Below, piece by piece: positions 16,143 to 24,157 of a stretch of DNA of 64,000 nucleotides. The stretch is from NCBI RefSeq assembly GCF_002833405.1, contig NZ_CP025135.1, positions 849,501-913,500 of the forward strand, in the 5' to 3' direction. Position 1 is the first letter of the stretch. Every line of letters begins with the position of its first letter. The notes under the pieces were generated by a model, which had not been told where the DNA came from, did not search any database, and saw nothing but the letters and a program-made list of their open reading frames with translations. Origin of the DNA: Planococcus sp. MB-3u-03. GTDB lineage: Bacteria; Bacillota; Bacilli; Bacillales_A; Planococcaceae. A program made the position numbers and the translations under genes.

Positions 16143-17696
16143 ATGAACATCACAACATCGTTGACGATGAATGCGACGCGCCAGCCCAATTTACCCGCAT
16201 TGAATTTCGAAGGGAAATCCTATACGTATCAAGAATTGAACGCGGAAGTGAATCGCTTGGCGAACGGCTTGGTGCGGGAGGGAATTTCAAAGGGCGATAA
16301 AGTGGCGCTGTTCATGAAGAATTCGGATGCGTACGTTATTGCATTTTTTGCCGCGTTGAAAGCAGGCGGCGTCGTGGTTCCGATCAATTACAGGCTGAAT
16401 GCCGAGGAAGCGGGCTATCTATTCGGCCAGTCGGATGCAGTTTATGTGTTTTGCGACAATGAATTCGAAAGCTTAGTGGCGGAAGCGAAAGAATTGGACG
16501 ATCTGCTGCATCAGGTGATCGTCTATCCGCAAGCACAAATTGAAGCGCATCTCAGTTGGGACGAAATACTGGACGATGACCGCTCGGAGCCAAAAGTCGA
16601 CATCTTGCCGGAAGACGATGCAGAAATCCTTTATACTTCGGGGACGACCGGCCCGCCCAAGGGAGCGCTTTTTGACCATCAGCGCATCGTCAATGTCAGC
16701 ACTTCGTTCATTCTCGGAATGGGCGTCAACCATGATGACCGCTTGCTTCATGCGGCGCCGTTTTTCCATCCTTCCCAACTCAATCTATTTCTCGTGACCG
16801 GGGTCATGCTCGGCATCCCACAAACCATTCTCCGTGAATTCGCGACGAGAGATGTAGTCAACGCAATCCACCAGGACGGCTGCACGGTGTTTTTCGGACT
16901 GCCGGATATGTACCATGCGTTGATGGAAGCACCTGAGAGCGAAAATTATAATCTGGGCACAATCCGGAAATGCATGTACGGGACCGACCCGATGCCCAAT
17001 GGCCTTGTCGCGCGGGCTATGAAATTCTTCGGCCACGAACAATTTTACAATTTGTGCTTCCTCACTGAAGGGGGCCCGGGAGGCGTCTATTTGCTGCCAA
17101 GCGAGCATGCCCATAAAGAGGGAGCGGGCGGCAAGTCGATGTATATGACCCACGTCCGTGTGGTCGACGAAGAAATGAACGACGTTAAGCCTGGCCAAGT
17201 CGGCGAATTCGTCATGCGCGGTGAGACGATCATGAAATCGTATTACAATATGCCGGAAGAAACCGAAGAAGCGTTCCGGGACGGCTGGCTGTTGACGGGG
17301 GATCTCGCGACAATCGATGAAGACGGCTACATTACGCTTGTCGACCGCAAATCCGACCGTATCATTTCTGCTGGGAATAATATTTATTCCATCGAAATCG
17401 AGCAAGTGTTGAATCGTCATCCGCAAGTCCAGGAAGCGGCGACCGTCGGCATTCCGGAAGAAGAATGGGGCGAAATCGTCGGTGTCGTCATTGTCCCAAA
17501 GGACGGGTCGCCGATCGACGAAGTAGCACTCTCCGAATACTTGCTCGAGCATTTGCCGCAGCATAAAGCGCCCAAGAAATTCAGGTTCGCGGACGAATTG
17601 CCGCGCAATGCTTCAGGCAAGATTTTGAAATACCAATTGCGCGAACTGCATATCAGTGAATATACATGGTTCCGCCATACGTTTGTCGAACGCTGA
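16143..17696 (+). CDS. AMP-forming long/medium-chain acyl-CoA synthetase
   Basis: 517 residues; AAAGGAGG lies 9 nt before the ATG. ANL motifs in order: YTSGTTGPPKG (about 162), CFLTEGGPG at the usual YGxTE position (about 302), GWLLTGD (about 380), VDRKSDRIISAGNNIYSIEIE (hinge) and the catalytic Lys in PRNASGKILKYQLRE. CFLTEG instead of YGMTE is a variant form. It activates a carboxylic acid as acyl-CoA. No pathway partner is adjacent, so chain length cannot be given. A strong terminator closes the single-gene unit. Confidence 0.85.
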   Translation: MNITTSLTMNATRQPNLPALNFEGKSYTYQELNAEVNRLANGLVREGISKGDKVALFMKNSDAYVIAFFAALKAGGVVVPINYRLNAEEAGYLFGQSDAVYVFCDNEFESLVAEAKELDDLLHQVIVYPQAQIEAHLSWDEILDDDRSEPKVDILPEDDAEILYTSGTTGPPKGALFDHQRIVNVSTSFILGMGVNHDDRLLHAAPFFHPSQLNLFLVTGVMLGIPQTILREFATRDVVNAIHQDGCTVFFGLPDMYHALMEAPESENYNLGTIRKCMYGTDPMPNGLVARAMKFFGHEQFYNLCFLTEGGPGGVYLLPSEHAHKEGAGGKSMYMTHVRVVDEEMNDVKPGQVGEFVMRGETIMKSYYNMPEETEEAFRDGWLLTGDLATIDEDGYITLVDRKSDRIISAGNNIYSIEIEQVLNRHPQVQEAATVGIPEEEWGEIVGVVIVPKDGSPIDEVALSEYLLEHLPQHKAPKKFRFADELPRNASGKILKYQLRELHISEYTWFRHTFVER

Positions 17697-17697
17697 A

Positions 17698-17730
17698 AAA
17701 TGGCGCCCTGATGCTCCGGGGCGCCATTTC
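17698..17730 (+). terminator. Terminator of the acyl-CoA synthetase gene
   Basis: AATGGCGCCC pairs with GGGCGCCATT across 10 nt, followed by TCTCTG; the stem is strong but the T run weak. Confidence 0.75.
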
Positions 17731-17784
17731 TCTGTGTTATGATGGAACAGGATTTGAATAGAACATGGCAGGAGGATTTTTCAT

Positions 17785-18267
17785 ATGGACAATAACGATA
17801 TTTTGATCCGGCTGCGCTATGCGCTGGATTTGAAAAATAGCGATGTAAAAGAAATTTTCGCACTCGGTGGCGAGAAAGTGGATGCCGTCGATGTACCATT
17901 GATTTTAACGAAAACGCCGGAACCAGACGATGAAGGGGCAGAAGCCAATATCCCATTGGCAAACGACCAATTGGAGCGCTTCTTGAACGGGCTGATCACC
18001 TTCAACCGCGGACCGAAACCCGGCGACTCCGGCCCGCCCGAAGTAAGCGGCGAGCACATCAACAACCTGGTCTTGAAAAAGCTACGCATCGCGCTGGAAT
18101 TGACGAGCGAAGACTTGCTCGATTTATGGAAGCTGGCCGGGATCAACGTCTCCAAAGGCGAACTCGGCGCCTTTCTCCGGAAAGAAGGCCATAAAAACTA
18201 TAAGGAACTGGACGACCAGCTCATGCGCACTCTCCTTAAAGGCATCACGCTCAATTATCGTCCATAA
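17785..18267 (+). CDS. DUF1456 (YehS-like) protein
   Basis: 160 residues with CAGGAGGA upstream. Two tandem DUF1456 repeats: MDNNDILIRLRYALDLKNSD (1-20) and NNLVLKKLRIALELTSEDLL (about 92-111), each followed by a predicted small helical unit ending in FLNGL or FLRKEG. YehS homologues are widespread cytoplasmic proteins of unknown role. Single-gene unit between two terminators. Confidence 0.85.
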   Translation: MDNNDILIRLRYALDLKNSDVKEIFALGGEKVDAVDVPLILTKTPEPDDEGAEANIPLANDQLERFLNGLITFNRGPKPGDSGPPEVSGEHINNLVLKKLRIALELTSEDLLDLWKLAGINVSKGELGAFLRKEGHKNYKELDDQLMRTLLKGITLNYRP

Positions 18268-18269
18268 CG

Positions 18270-18308
18270 AAAAGCCGCGGCATCCCAAATCGGGTGCTGC
18301 GGCTTTTT
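18270..18308. terminator. Bidirectional terminator
   Basis: AAAAGCCGC...GCGGCTTTTT with inner GCATCCC/CGGGTGCT pairing, between convergent genes. Confidence 0.85.
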
Positions 18309-18317
18309 GCTTGGTGC

Positions 18318-18488
18318 TTACTCGCCGCCGCTCGTATAGCGGTTGTCGCCCATCGTGTAGTTGGCGCTATCGCCAGGCTTGGCGTCGGGATGCGTCGGCT
18401 TGTCATAATAGGCAGAAGCCCTGCGCCGGCGGTCGACGATAAAGCCAAGGCCCACCACAATAGCGATCGGAACCAGGAAATAGAACGT
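18318..18488 (-). CDS. Small single-pass membrane protein with apparent ACG start
   Basis: On the minus strand AAAGGAGG is followed by 6 nt and then ACG TTC TAT. The frame from this ACG (18486-18488) gives 56 residues: a membrane helix (FYFLVPIAIVVGLGFIVD) with RRRR at its cytoplasmic edge and a hydrophilic tail ending NYTMGDNRYTSGGE, to TAA at 18318. No ATG, GTG or TTG stands in frame at the right distance. Either ACG is used or an ATG was changed by mutation or sequence error. The composition is that of a real small membrane protein. Confidence 0.55.
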   Translation of the reverse strand, partial: TFYFLVPIAIVVGLGFIVDRRRRASAYYDKPTHPDAKPGDSANYTMGDNRYTSGGE

Positions 18489-18954
18489 GCAATTCCTCCT
18501 TTTTAGTGGGGTGTTCGCAAATGAAACAAGTAAAAATAATTAAATAAGTATGCGAGCAGATATCTTCATTGATGACTCCATCACCAAGCAGCCGTCTCCC
18601 GCTTAGGGCAGGCCTCCCGCAATGAGCCAATGAATTGGCGAAAGGAAGTTGAGCCCATTCATTTGCGACGCATCTGCTCGCAGATGTGGGAGCAGCTCTT
18701 TATTCGTGATGCTTGAGCATAGCGAAAGTTGAGAACGGGTTTGTGCGCGGTTCGGCTTTTACATTCCACTGACTTTTGTAAGTGATGAAGCATCTCTTTT
18801 TCTTATTTTCATCTGCTGGTGGGAGACGCTTATTTAGATATGGCAATTATAAAGATGTTATAACTTTTACCTTTCATCTTGGAAGGATATATAAAATTAT
18901 TGACACAAATTCCAATGGAAGAAAACATGCCTTCCATTCTAAAGCTAGAGATGA

Positions 18955-19135
18955 AGCGGAAGGGAGGCGACGCCTGGGGGACCGCGCGGGCTGGCGAGAC
19001 AAATGTGCCGCGCTCTTTGCGGCACATTGGCTCAACACCCGCCCCATCCCCGGGCAGCTGAAAGCGCGACGTCCTGTCGCATCAGCTGCATGACTCGCAT
19101 CCTGCGAGCCCCAATCGTCCTCCCTGAAGCGGAAT
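18955..19135. repeat. GC-rich multi-hairpin intergenic repeat
   Basis: Begins GAAGCGGAAGGGAGGCGAC; near the end, GTCCTCCCTGAAGCGG pairs with this start. Inner hairpins include AATGTGCCGC-GCTCTT-TGCGGCACATT and CTCGC-ATCC-TGCGAG. It shares its start, the CCTG.GGGA stretch and GAGAC with the reverse complement of the element at 45157-45265, so both appear to be copies of one dispersed family. Boundaries approximate. Confidence 0.55.
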
Positions 19136-19199
19136 CTCAAACATGAAGAATTTACTATAAGGGCTGGGTTTGATTTTATTTATACAATCCAATCCATAA

Positions 19200-19231
19200 G
19201 AAAAAGCGCACCACAAAGGGAGCGCTTTTTA
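19200..19231 (-). terminator. Terminator of the class I aldolase gene
   Basis: On the minus strand AAAAAGCGC...GCGCTTTTTC with a 13-nt loop. Confidence 0.75.
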
Positions 19232-19233
19232 TA

Positions 19234-20121
19234 TCATGTAATGGATGCTTCATAGATTTCTTTGATGGACTTCTCGAGCATCGTGTTGAACTCTTCATCC
19301 GACTGGTCAGCGCTCAAACCTTCTGACAAGGCGCGTGAGAAGCTGGCAATCAATCCTTTGTTTTCAGCAAGCTTCTGGTTCGCCTGCTCGCGCGGATATC
19401 CGCCGGACAATGCCACAACACGCACGACACGAGGGTGGTCGATCAATTCTTTATAGAAATTCGCCAGCGTCGGAATCGTCAATTTCAACATGACGTACTC
19501 GTCGTCGCTAAGCTTATCAAGATGGCTGAGGATTTCATCATTCAGCATGGCCTCGATGCGTTCTTTGTCTGCGCTGTTGATGTCAACTTCCGGCTCGATG
19601 ATCGGCACGAGTCCAGCAGCGATGACTTCTTTCGCCACTTCGAATTGCTGGTCGACGACTTGCTTGATGCCTTCCGCATTCGGTTCTTTGATGACGGAGC
19701 GCATCTTCGTGCCGAAGACATTGCGTTCAACCGCACGTTTCAACAATTCGTTCAAATTCGGGTTCGGCTTCATCAATTGAACGCCGTTCTGTTCGTCAGC
19801 CAAGCCTTTATCGATTTTAAGGAAGGGAACGACGCCTTTCGCGTCCCATAGATAATTACTTGTATATTTGCCGTATACTTCGCGGTCCATCGTCTGTTCA
19901 AACAGGATGGCGCCTAGCACATAATCCGACGAAAATGCCGGGGCCGTCATGATGCGCGTTCTCATTTCGTGAATCAGGTCGTACATTTCATCTTCGTTGG
20001 AGTAAGCATCTTCATTAACACCATAAAGTTTTAACGCTTTTGGCGTGCTGCCACCGCTTTGGTCGAGTGCAGCGATAAAGCCTTTGCCGTTCTTCATTAC
20101 TTCAAATTGTTTTGTGTTCAT
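19234..20121 (-). CDS. fda: Fructose-bisphosphate aldolase, class I
   Basis: 295 residues, the normal length for bacterial class I aldolase of the staphylococcal type. Key segments: [19 protein letters not shown] (12-30), [50 protein letters not shown] with the expected Schiff-base lysine, and [13 protein letters not shown] near the phosphate site. It cleaves fructose 1,6-bisphosphate to glyceraldehyde 3-phosphate and dihydroxyacetone phosphate in the cytoplasm without a metal. AAGGAGCTGAGACG precedes the ATG. Single-gene unit. Confidence 0.92.
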   Translation of the reverse strand: MNTKQFEVMKNGKGFIAALDQSGGSTPKALKLYGVNEDAYSNEDEMYDLIHEMRTRIMTAPAFSSDYVLGAILFEQTMDREVYGKYTSNYLWDAKGVVPFLKIDKGLADEQNGVQLMKPNPNLNELLKRAVERNVFGTKMRSVIKEPNAEGIKQVVDQQFEVAKEVIAAGLVPIIEPEVDINSADKERIEAMLNDEILSHLDKLSDDEYVMLKLTIPTLANFYKELIDHPRVVRVVALSGGYPREQANQKLAENKGLIASFSRALSEGLSADQSDEEFNTMLEKSIKEIYEASIT

Positions 20122-20232
20122 CGTCTCAGCTCCTTAGATTAAGAAATTTTGACTCCATTAATCCTGTTCCCTGCTAAGTGTACCAATAATCGGGTTTTTC
20201 ATCAAAAAAAGATTTCAGAATTGTCGTGCATG

Positions 20233-21156
20233 TTAGTCGCCAGTGGTACCGTCTGGATTTTTGGCTGTTTCAAAGTCGAAGCGGACGCCTGTCATCTGCT
20301 CGGATACGTCCCATAGTTTTCGGGCAAGCGCTTCGTCGACGGCCGTCGGGTGGGGCGTATCCAGGGCGGGATAGCCTTTTCTGCGTCCTTTGCCGGCAGG
20401 GCCGATGTATTCGCCGCCAGTGAGATCCGGTTCTGTTGCGGCGTGGACGGTGGCGAGCGCTCCCATGTCCGGCGGCTGCAGAAAGCGGTTGGCGAAATCC
20501 CTCAGCAAGACCGGCGCATCGTATTTGCCGATCTTGAAGATATTGGTGGCGGAAACACCAGGGTGGCAGGCGACGCTGATCGTCTGGATGTGGTGCTTTT
20601 TCAGCCGCCGGTCGAGTTCCATCGCAAATAGCATATTGGCGAGCTTGCTTTGGTTGTAGAATTTTTTCGGGCGATAGCCTTTCGATCCGTCAAGATTATC
20701 GAAATCGATGGTGCCGCGGTTATGCGCCAGGCTGCCGAGCGTGATGACGCGCGAGCCTGGGGTTTTCGCGAGCAGCGGAAGAAGGTGGGCGGTCAACGCG
20801 AAATGGCCGAGGTAATTGCTGCCGAACTGCAATTCAAAGCCGTCTTTCGTTTTTCCGTAAGGCGGCATCATGATCCCCGCATTATTGACCAGTAAATCGA
20901 GTGAACGGAAATGCTTTTTATAGCTGACGGCAAAATGACGGACGCTTGCGAGATCGGCCAAGTCGAGCTTCAGGACGGCGACCGTCGCTTCCGGATGGTA
21001 ATCGAGGATCTCCCGTTTAGCGTTTTCGCCTTTGACCAGGTCGCGGACTGCCAGTAGGATCGAGAAGCCCCGACCGGCGAGCATGTTGGCGGCTTCCCAT
21101 CCGATGCCGCTATTGCCGCCTGTGATAATGGCGATTTTATGATGGACGTCCTCCAA
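20233..21156 (-). CDS. Retinol-dehydrogenase-type short-chain oxidoreductase
   Basis: 307 residues. No Met precedes the domain, but AAGGGGAGC stands 8 nt before TTG 21156 (MEDVHHKIAIITGG), which I take as the start. Motifs: TGGNSGIG (about 12-19), the basic LLAVRD (NADP type), NNAGIM, SLAH and YNQSK, then HPGVSATN. This is the extended group often annotated as WW-domain oxidoreductase or retinol dehydrogenase-like. Substrate unknown; members act on lipophilic aldehydes or ketones. Single gene. Confidence 0.8.
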   Translation of the reverse strand: MEDVHHKIAIITGGNSGIGWEAANMLAGRGFSILLAVRDLVKGENAKREILDYHPEATVAVLKLDLADLASVRHFAVSYKKHFRSLDLLVNNAGIMMPPYGKTKDGFELQFGSNYLGHFALTAHLLPLLAKTPGSRVITLGSLAHNRGTIDFDNLDGSKGYRPKKFYNQSKLANMLFAMELDRRLKKHHIQTISVACHPGVSATNIFKIGKYDAPVLLRDFANRFLQPPDMGALATVHAATEPDLTGGEYIGPAGKGRRKGYPALDTPHPTAVDEALARKLWDVSEQMTGVRFDFETAKNPDGTTGD

Positions 21157-21282
21157 GAAATCAGCTCCCCTTTTAAAAAATAAATGCTGCGTAAAGCTTC
21201 TTTTTCTATCTAGTTTACCCCATTTGAAAATTGAAACCGCATACATTCGAGAAAAACCGAAAATCTTGTGAAAAGATCATCA

Positions 21283-21297
21283 AATTGTCTAAATTTT
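21283..21297 (+). promoter_or_regulatory. CodY-box-like sequence upstream of ilvA
   Basis: AATTGTCTAAATTTT matches 11 of 15 positions of the CodY consensus (AATTTTCWGAAAATT). It lies 65 nt before ilvA, a CodY target in Bacillus subtilis. The match is only fair. Confidence 0.35.
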
Positions 21298-21361
21298 TAC
21301 ACAACAAAGCTCGCTGATGTGTTAGAGTAATTCAATAATCAAAATGAAGAGGGTGAATCAG

Positions 21362-22648
21362 ATGGCAAAAAACATCACAGAGCTGGAAAGGGAAGTCGTT
21401 GCTAAAGAGGTGACCGTGGCCGATATTATGGTCGCCAATCAGGCGCTGAAGGATGTCATCATCCGGACGCCCTTACAGCGCAACGAGATTCTTTCGGCAC
21501 GTTATGGCTGCAATGTCTTTTTGAAGCGTGAAGACCAGCAAGTGGTCCGATCGTTCAAATTGCGCGGCGCCTATAATTTCATCCGCAGCATGACCGAGTC
21601 CGAACGCTCCAAAGGCGTCGTCTGTGCGAGCGCAGGCAACCATGCGCAAGGCGTTGCATATTCCTGCAAGGCGCTCGGCATCGAAGGCAAGATCTTCATG
21701 CCGCTTACGACACCGAGCCAGAAAGTCTCTCAAGTGAAACGCTTTGGCGGCGAGTATGTAGAAGTCGTCTTAATCGGCGATAGCTTTGATGATGCCTTTG
21801 CTGCAGCGATGGAAGTCTGTTCGGAAGAAGGCAAGACCTTCGTCCATCCATTCAATACGGAAGCTGTGATCGCAGGGCAAGGAACAGTCGCAGTCGAAGT
21901 GCTCAATGATATGCAGGAACCGGTCGATTACATGTTTTGCGCAATCGGCGGCGGGGGATTGGCGTCTGGCGTCGGAACGTATTTGAAAGGCGTTTCTCCT
22001 GCAACGAAACTGATCGGCGTCGAACCGGAAGGCGCGGCGAGCATGAAAGCTTCCCTTAAGGAAGGCCAAGTGACCCGTCTAGATACGATCGATACGTTTG
22101 TCGACGGGGCGGCGGTCAAGCAAGTCGGGGATTTATCGATGGCGATCTGCCAAAAAGTACTGGATGACATCGTGCCGGTCCCAGAAGGCAAAGTGTGTAC
22201 GACTATCCTTGAGCTATATAACGAAAATGCCATCGTCGCAGAACCGGCCGGCGCGTTATCGGTAGCGGCACTCGACTTTTACCGGGAAGAAATCCGCGGG
22301 AAAAATGTTGTCTGCGTTGTCAGCGGTGGCAATAACGATATCGAACGCATGCAGGAAATCAAAGAAAAGTCCTTGATCTATGAAGGATTGAAGCATTATT
22401 TCATCGTGACCTTCCCGCAGCGTGCGGGTGCCCTCCGGAAATTCATGGGAGACGTGCTTGGTGAACAGGATGACATCACCCACTTCGAGTACACAAAACG
22501 AAATAACCGGGAACACGGACCCGTCTTGGTGGGGATCGAATTGAAAGACCCGGCAGATTACGGGCCGCTCGTTGAACGCATGGCGAAAAACGGCTTTCCG
22601 TATAAAGACATCAATAACGATTCATTGCTGTTCAATTTGCTGATCTGA
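21362..22648 (+). CDS. ilvA: Threonine dehydratase (threonine ammonia-lyase)
   Basis: 428 residues from ATG 21362 (MAKNITELE), after GAGGGTG; ATG 21344 is rejected because the ribosome site lies inside it. PLP lysine is K66 in RSFKLRGAYNF; the Gly-rich phosphate loop is GGGGLASG, and SAGNHAQG is the substrate loop. The C-terminal part (about 335-428) is an ACT-like domain (HYFIVTFPQRAGALRKFM), giving the isoleucine-feedback-regulated short form. It converts threonine to 2-oxobutanoate, the first step of isoleucine synthesis. A CodY-like box lies upstream. Confidence 0.92.
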   Translation: MAKNITELEREVVAKEVTVADIMVANQALKDVIIRTPLQRNEILSARYGCNVFLKREDQQVVRSFKLRGAYNFIRSMTESERSKGVVCASAGNHAQGVAYSCKALGIEGKIFMPLTTPSQKVSQVKRFGGEYVEVVLIGDSFDDAFAAAMEVCSEEGKTFVHPFNTEAVIAGQGTVAVEVLNDMQEPVDYMFCAIGGGGLASGVGTYLKGVSPATKLIGVEPEGAASMKASLKEGQVTRLDTIDTFVDGAAVKQVGDLSMAICQKVLDDIVPVPEGKVCTTILELYNENAIVAEPAGALSVAALDFYREEIRGKNVVCVVSGGNNDIERMQEIKEKSLIYEGLKHYFIVTFPQRAGALRKFMGDVLGEQDDITHFEYTKRNNREHGPVLVGIELKDPADYGPLVERMAKNGFPYKDINNDSLLFNLLI

Positions 22649-22651
22649 TGG

Positions 22652-22695
22652 CTGTGCTTTCTGCCGTGCATGTGGGGCAGGGAACACAGTTTTTT
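22652..22695 (+). terminator. Terminator of ilvA
   Basis: CTGTG...TTCTGCC...GGGCAG.GA.ACACAG imperfect stem followed by TTTTTT. Confidence 0.7.
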
Positions 22696-23022
22696 CATAC
22701 CTGGCGAATTATTAAGCTTTTGATTCACTTAGACTAAAAGAAATCATTTCCTATCAATAATAAACAGAAAGATGATAATAAAATATTAATTTAAATATTC
22801 AGTAATTTAGGGTTTACAAGAAATGTGAAATATTGTAGGCTGATACTATCACATTATCTTATACAAAATATCAATTGCCATCTTTATTAGCGCTTTATGG
22901 GAAGATGGCATCAATAAAATTGAATGGCTACTTCCGGATAAGGCAGGGAACCAGGATTGCCGGTTCTGTGCAGTTGGAAACTTAAGCTTTGGTTGAATGT
23001 GACAGACTATAGTGCTGTGCGC

Positions 23023-23074
23023 AGCGCCGGAAATATTCTCCTCTGGATAGAGGAGTCTGTTCCGGTGCTTTTTT
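23023..23074 (+). terminator. Leader terminator/attenuator-like hairpin before gene 23101
   Basis: AGCGCCGGAA pairs with TTCCGGTGCT; an inner hairpin CTCCTCT-GGAT-AGAGGAG sits on top, and TTTTTT follows. It is 27 nt upstream of ATG 23101 with no gene ending before it, so it may end a small RNA or act as an attenuator. Confidence 0.6.
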
Positions 23075-23100
23075 AGTACGGAATAAAGGGAGAGAAGGTT

Positions 23101-23454
23101 ATGGAAGAAAGGGAAGGGCTTGTCGAGCCGTTGGGGAACGCTTGGCAAGAACCAGAAACATCAATGAAGGGCCGCCCTGGGTTCAGCGGCGGGACTGGGG
23201 GAACGATTCGTTTTCTTGGATACGATAGCGGGGGGCGTGCGGTCAATCAAGTGGAGCTCTGGCTGACTCGGGAAGAACTGTCTGTATTTATCGAGGCACT
23301 GGTCACCCACCCGATGCCACTGCCGACGGATTACCTGCAGACGGCTGAACCCCGGGACGATGGATTTTGTGTCCGGATCCGTTCCCATGAATCACCGAAA
23401 GTATTCGTTTCAAGGCTGAGTTCGGCGATTGGCTGTCTCGAGCAGCCGGCGTAA
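23101..23454 (+). CDS. Hypothetical protein, first gene of a small-protein cluster
   Basis: 117 residues; AAAGGGAGAG precedes the ATG. Hydrophilic and probably cytoplasmic, with a Gly-rich part (GFSGGTGGTIRFLGYDSGG) and a more regular segment AVNQVELWLTREELSVFIEAL. No signal peptide or membrane segment. I recognise no family. It is first of four close plus-strand small genes (23101-24094) behind a hairpin leader; the group may form an operon. Confidence 0.55.
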   Translation: MEEREGLVEPLGNAWQEPETSMKGRPGFSGGTGGTIRFLGYDSGGRAVNQVELWLTREELSVFIEALVTHPMPLPTDYLQTAEPRDDGFCVRIRSHESPKVFVSRLSSAIGCLEQPA

Positions 23455-23487
23455 ACAATCCAAATCAAGTGGAAGGCGGTAGTTTAA

Positions 23488-23700
23488 ATGGATAATCGGA
23501 GTGACCTGATCAAACTGGGTGATGAAGACATTTACCTGATTCTATACTTGTGGAAAGTAAAAGGCTGTGAAACAAAAGAATTGGCACAGCGCTTCCATAT
23601 CAGCGCCGATTCTGTGGATGATTTGCTGTCAGGGCATGCGAGGAGAGATTGCTACAGGGACTTCAACCGGATTGAAAAATATTTGGTGGAAACTTACTGA
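23488..23700 (+). CDS. Small HTH-like protein, paralogue of the gene at 23861
   Basis: 70 residues; GGAAGGCGG lies upstream of the ATG. The core LGDEDIYLILYLWKVKGCET, then KELAQRFHISADSVDDLLSG, fits the pattern of small DNA-binding proteins with an activity-linked helix-turn-helix (a helix, then LA.RF.IS..SV..L..G). The second paralogue at 23861 aligns throughout (L.DE.(I/V)Y.ILY, (F/Y).(I/V)S, G..R, F). Function is inferred as DNA binding only. It lies between two other small genes. Confidence 0.6.
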   Translation: MDNRSDLIKLGDEDIYLILYLWKVKGCETKELAQRFHISADSVDDLLSGHARRDCYRDFNRIEKYLVETY

Positions 23701-23730
23701 GCGGTAAATTTATGATGGGGAGTGTTCAAT

Positions 23731-23898
23731 ATGGGGAACCGCAACGAGATGAAGAAAATCAGCGCTGCTTTTGCAGCCCGCTATGAGCGCTTTATAAAAG
23801 GCTATCAGCAGTATAAAGCGGAACACATCCGGCAGCATACTGATGGGGAGGTCGAACGCTATGACAACAGCACACGAACTGAACAGGCTCAGCGATGA
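23731..23898 (+). CDS. Small basic protein, 55 residues
   Basis: ATG 23731 opens MGNRNEMKKISAAFAARYER, followed by FIKGYQQYKAEHIRQH. The product is basic and probably helical, without a recognised domain. GATGGGGAG lies upstream. Its 3' end overlaps the next gene by 38 nt in another frame, and the next gene's ribosome site (GGGGAGG) lies inside it. Coding status is fair rather than firm. Confidence 0.45.
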   Translation: MGNRNEMKKISAAFAARYERFIKGYQQYKAEHIRQHTDGEVERYDNSTRTEQAQR

Positions 23899-24094
23899 GG
23901 CCGTCTACAGCATCTTGTATTTCTATCATATTGAAGGATTTCCCGCCGAACACTTAGGCATGAAATATGGCGTCAGCAGTTTGACGATCGAAGGCATCGC
24001 CAAAGGCCGATACCGCCCGAAATGCCATGAAAATTTCATGATCGTCGAAGGCATTTTGGAACGCCGCTCGGTGAAGCGGGCCGAAAGCCTCTAA
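23861..24094 (+). CDS. Small HTH-like protein, paralogue of the gene at 23488
   Basis: 77 residues from ATG 23861 (MTTAHELNRLSDEAVYSILY), 8 nt after GGGGAGG. The segment LGMKYGVSSLTIEGIAKGRY matches the helix-turn-helix pattern seen in recombinase-like and phage-type small DNA-binding proteins (GVS..TI..I..G). It is similar to the 70-residue protein at 23488. Role unknown; DNA binding is inferred. A strong terminator follows. Confidence 0.6.
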   Translation: MTTAHELNRLSDEAVYSILYFYHIEGFPAEHLGMKYGVSSLTIEGIAKGRYRPKCHENFMIVEGILERRSVKRAESL

Positions 24095-24112
24095 ACCTGA
24101 AATGAAAACCGA

Positions 24113-24152
24113 AAAAGCCGGAAGCCCATTCAAACGGGTTTCCGGCTTTTAT
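24113..24152. terminator. Bidirectional terminator
   Basis: AAAAGCCGGAAGCCC pairs with GGGTTTCCGGCTTTT across ATTCAAAC, between convergent units. Confidence 0.9.
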
Positions 24153-24157
24153 CTTGC

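Larger units (their letters stand above)
18489..19233. other. 745-bp gene-poor region with palindromic repeat remnants
   Basis: No convincing protein. It holds two structured stretches: 18552-18681, bounded by perfect arms GCGAGCAGAT and ATCTGCTCGC, and 18955-19135, a GC-rich multi-hairpin repeat. The aldolase terminator lies at the right end. The AT-rich 18760-18950 part shows nothing clear. Confidence 0.6.
22649..23100. other. 452-bp intergenic region with several hairpins
   Basis: Holds the ilvA terminator, an AT-rich stretch, an imperfect hairpin (ATTGCCATCTT 22874-22884 with AAGATGGCATCAAT 22902-22915) and a complex hairpin just before the next gene. No supported protein. Confidence 0.5.

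Noticed and set aside
23023..24094. Prophage remnant
   Set aside because: Small HTH-like genes alone are not enough; no integrase, terminase, capsid gene or attachment repeat was seen.
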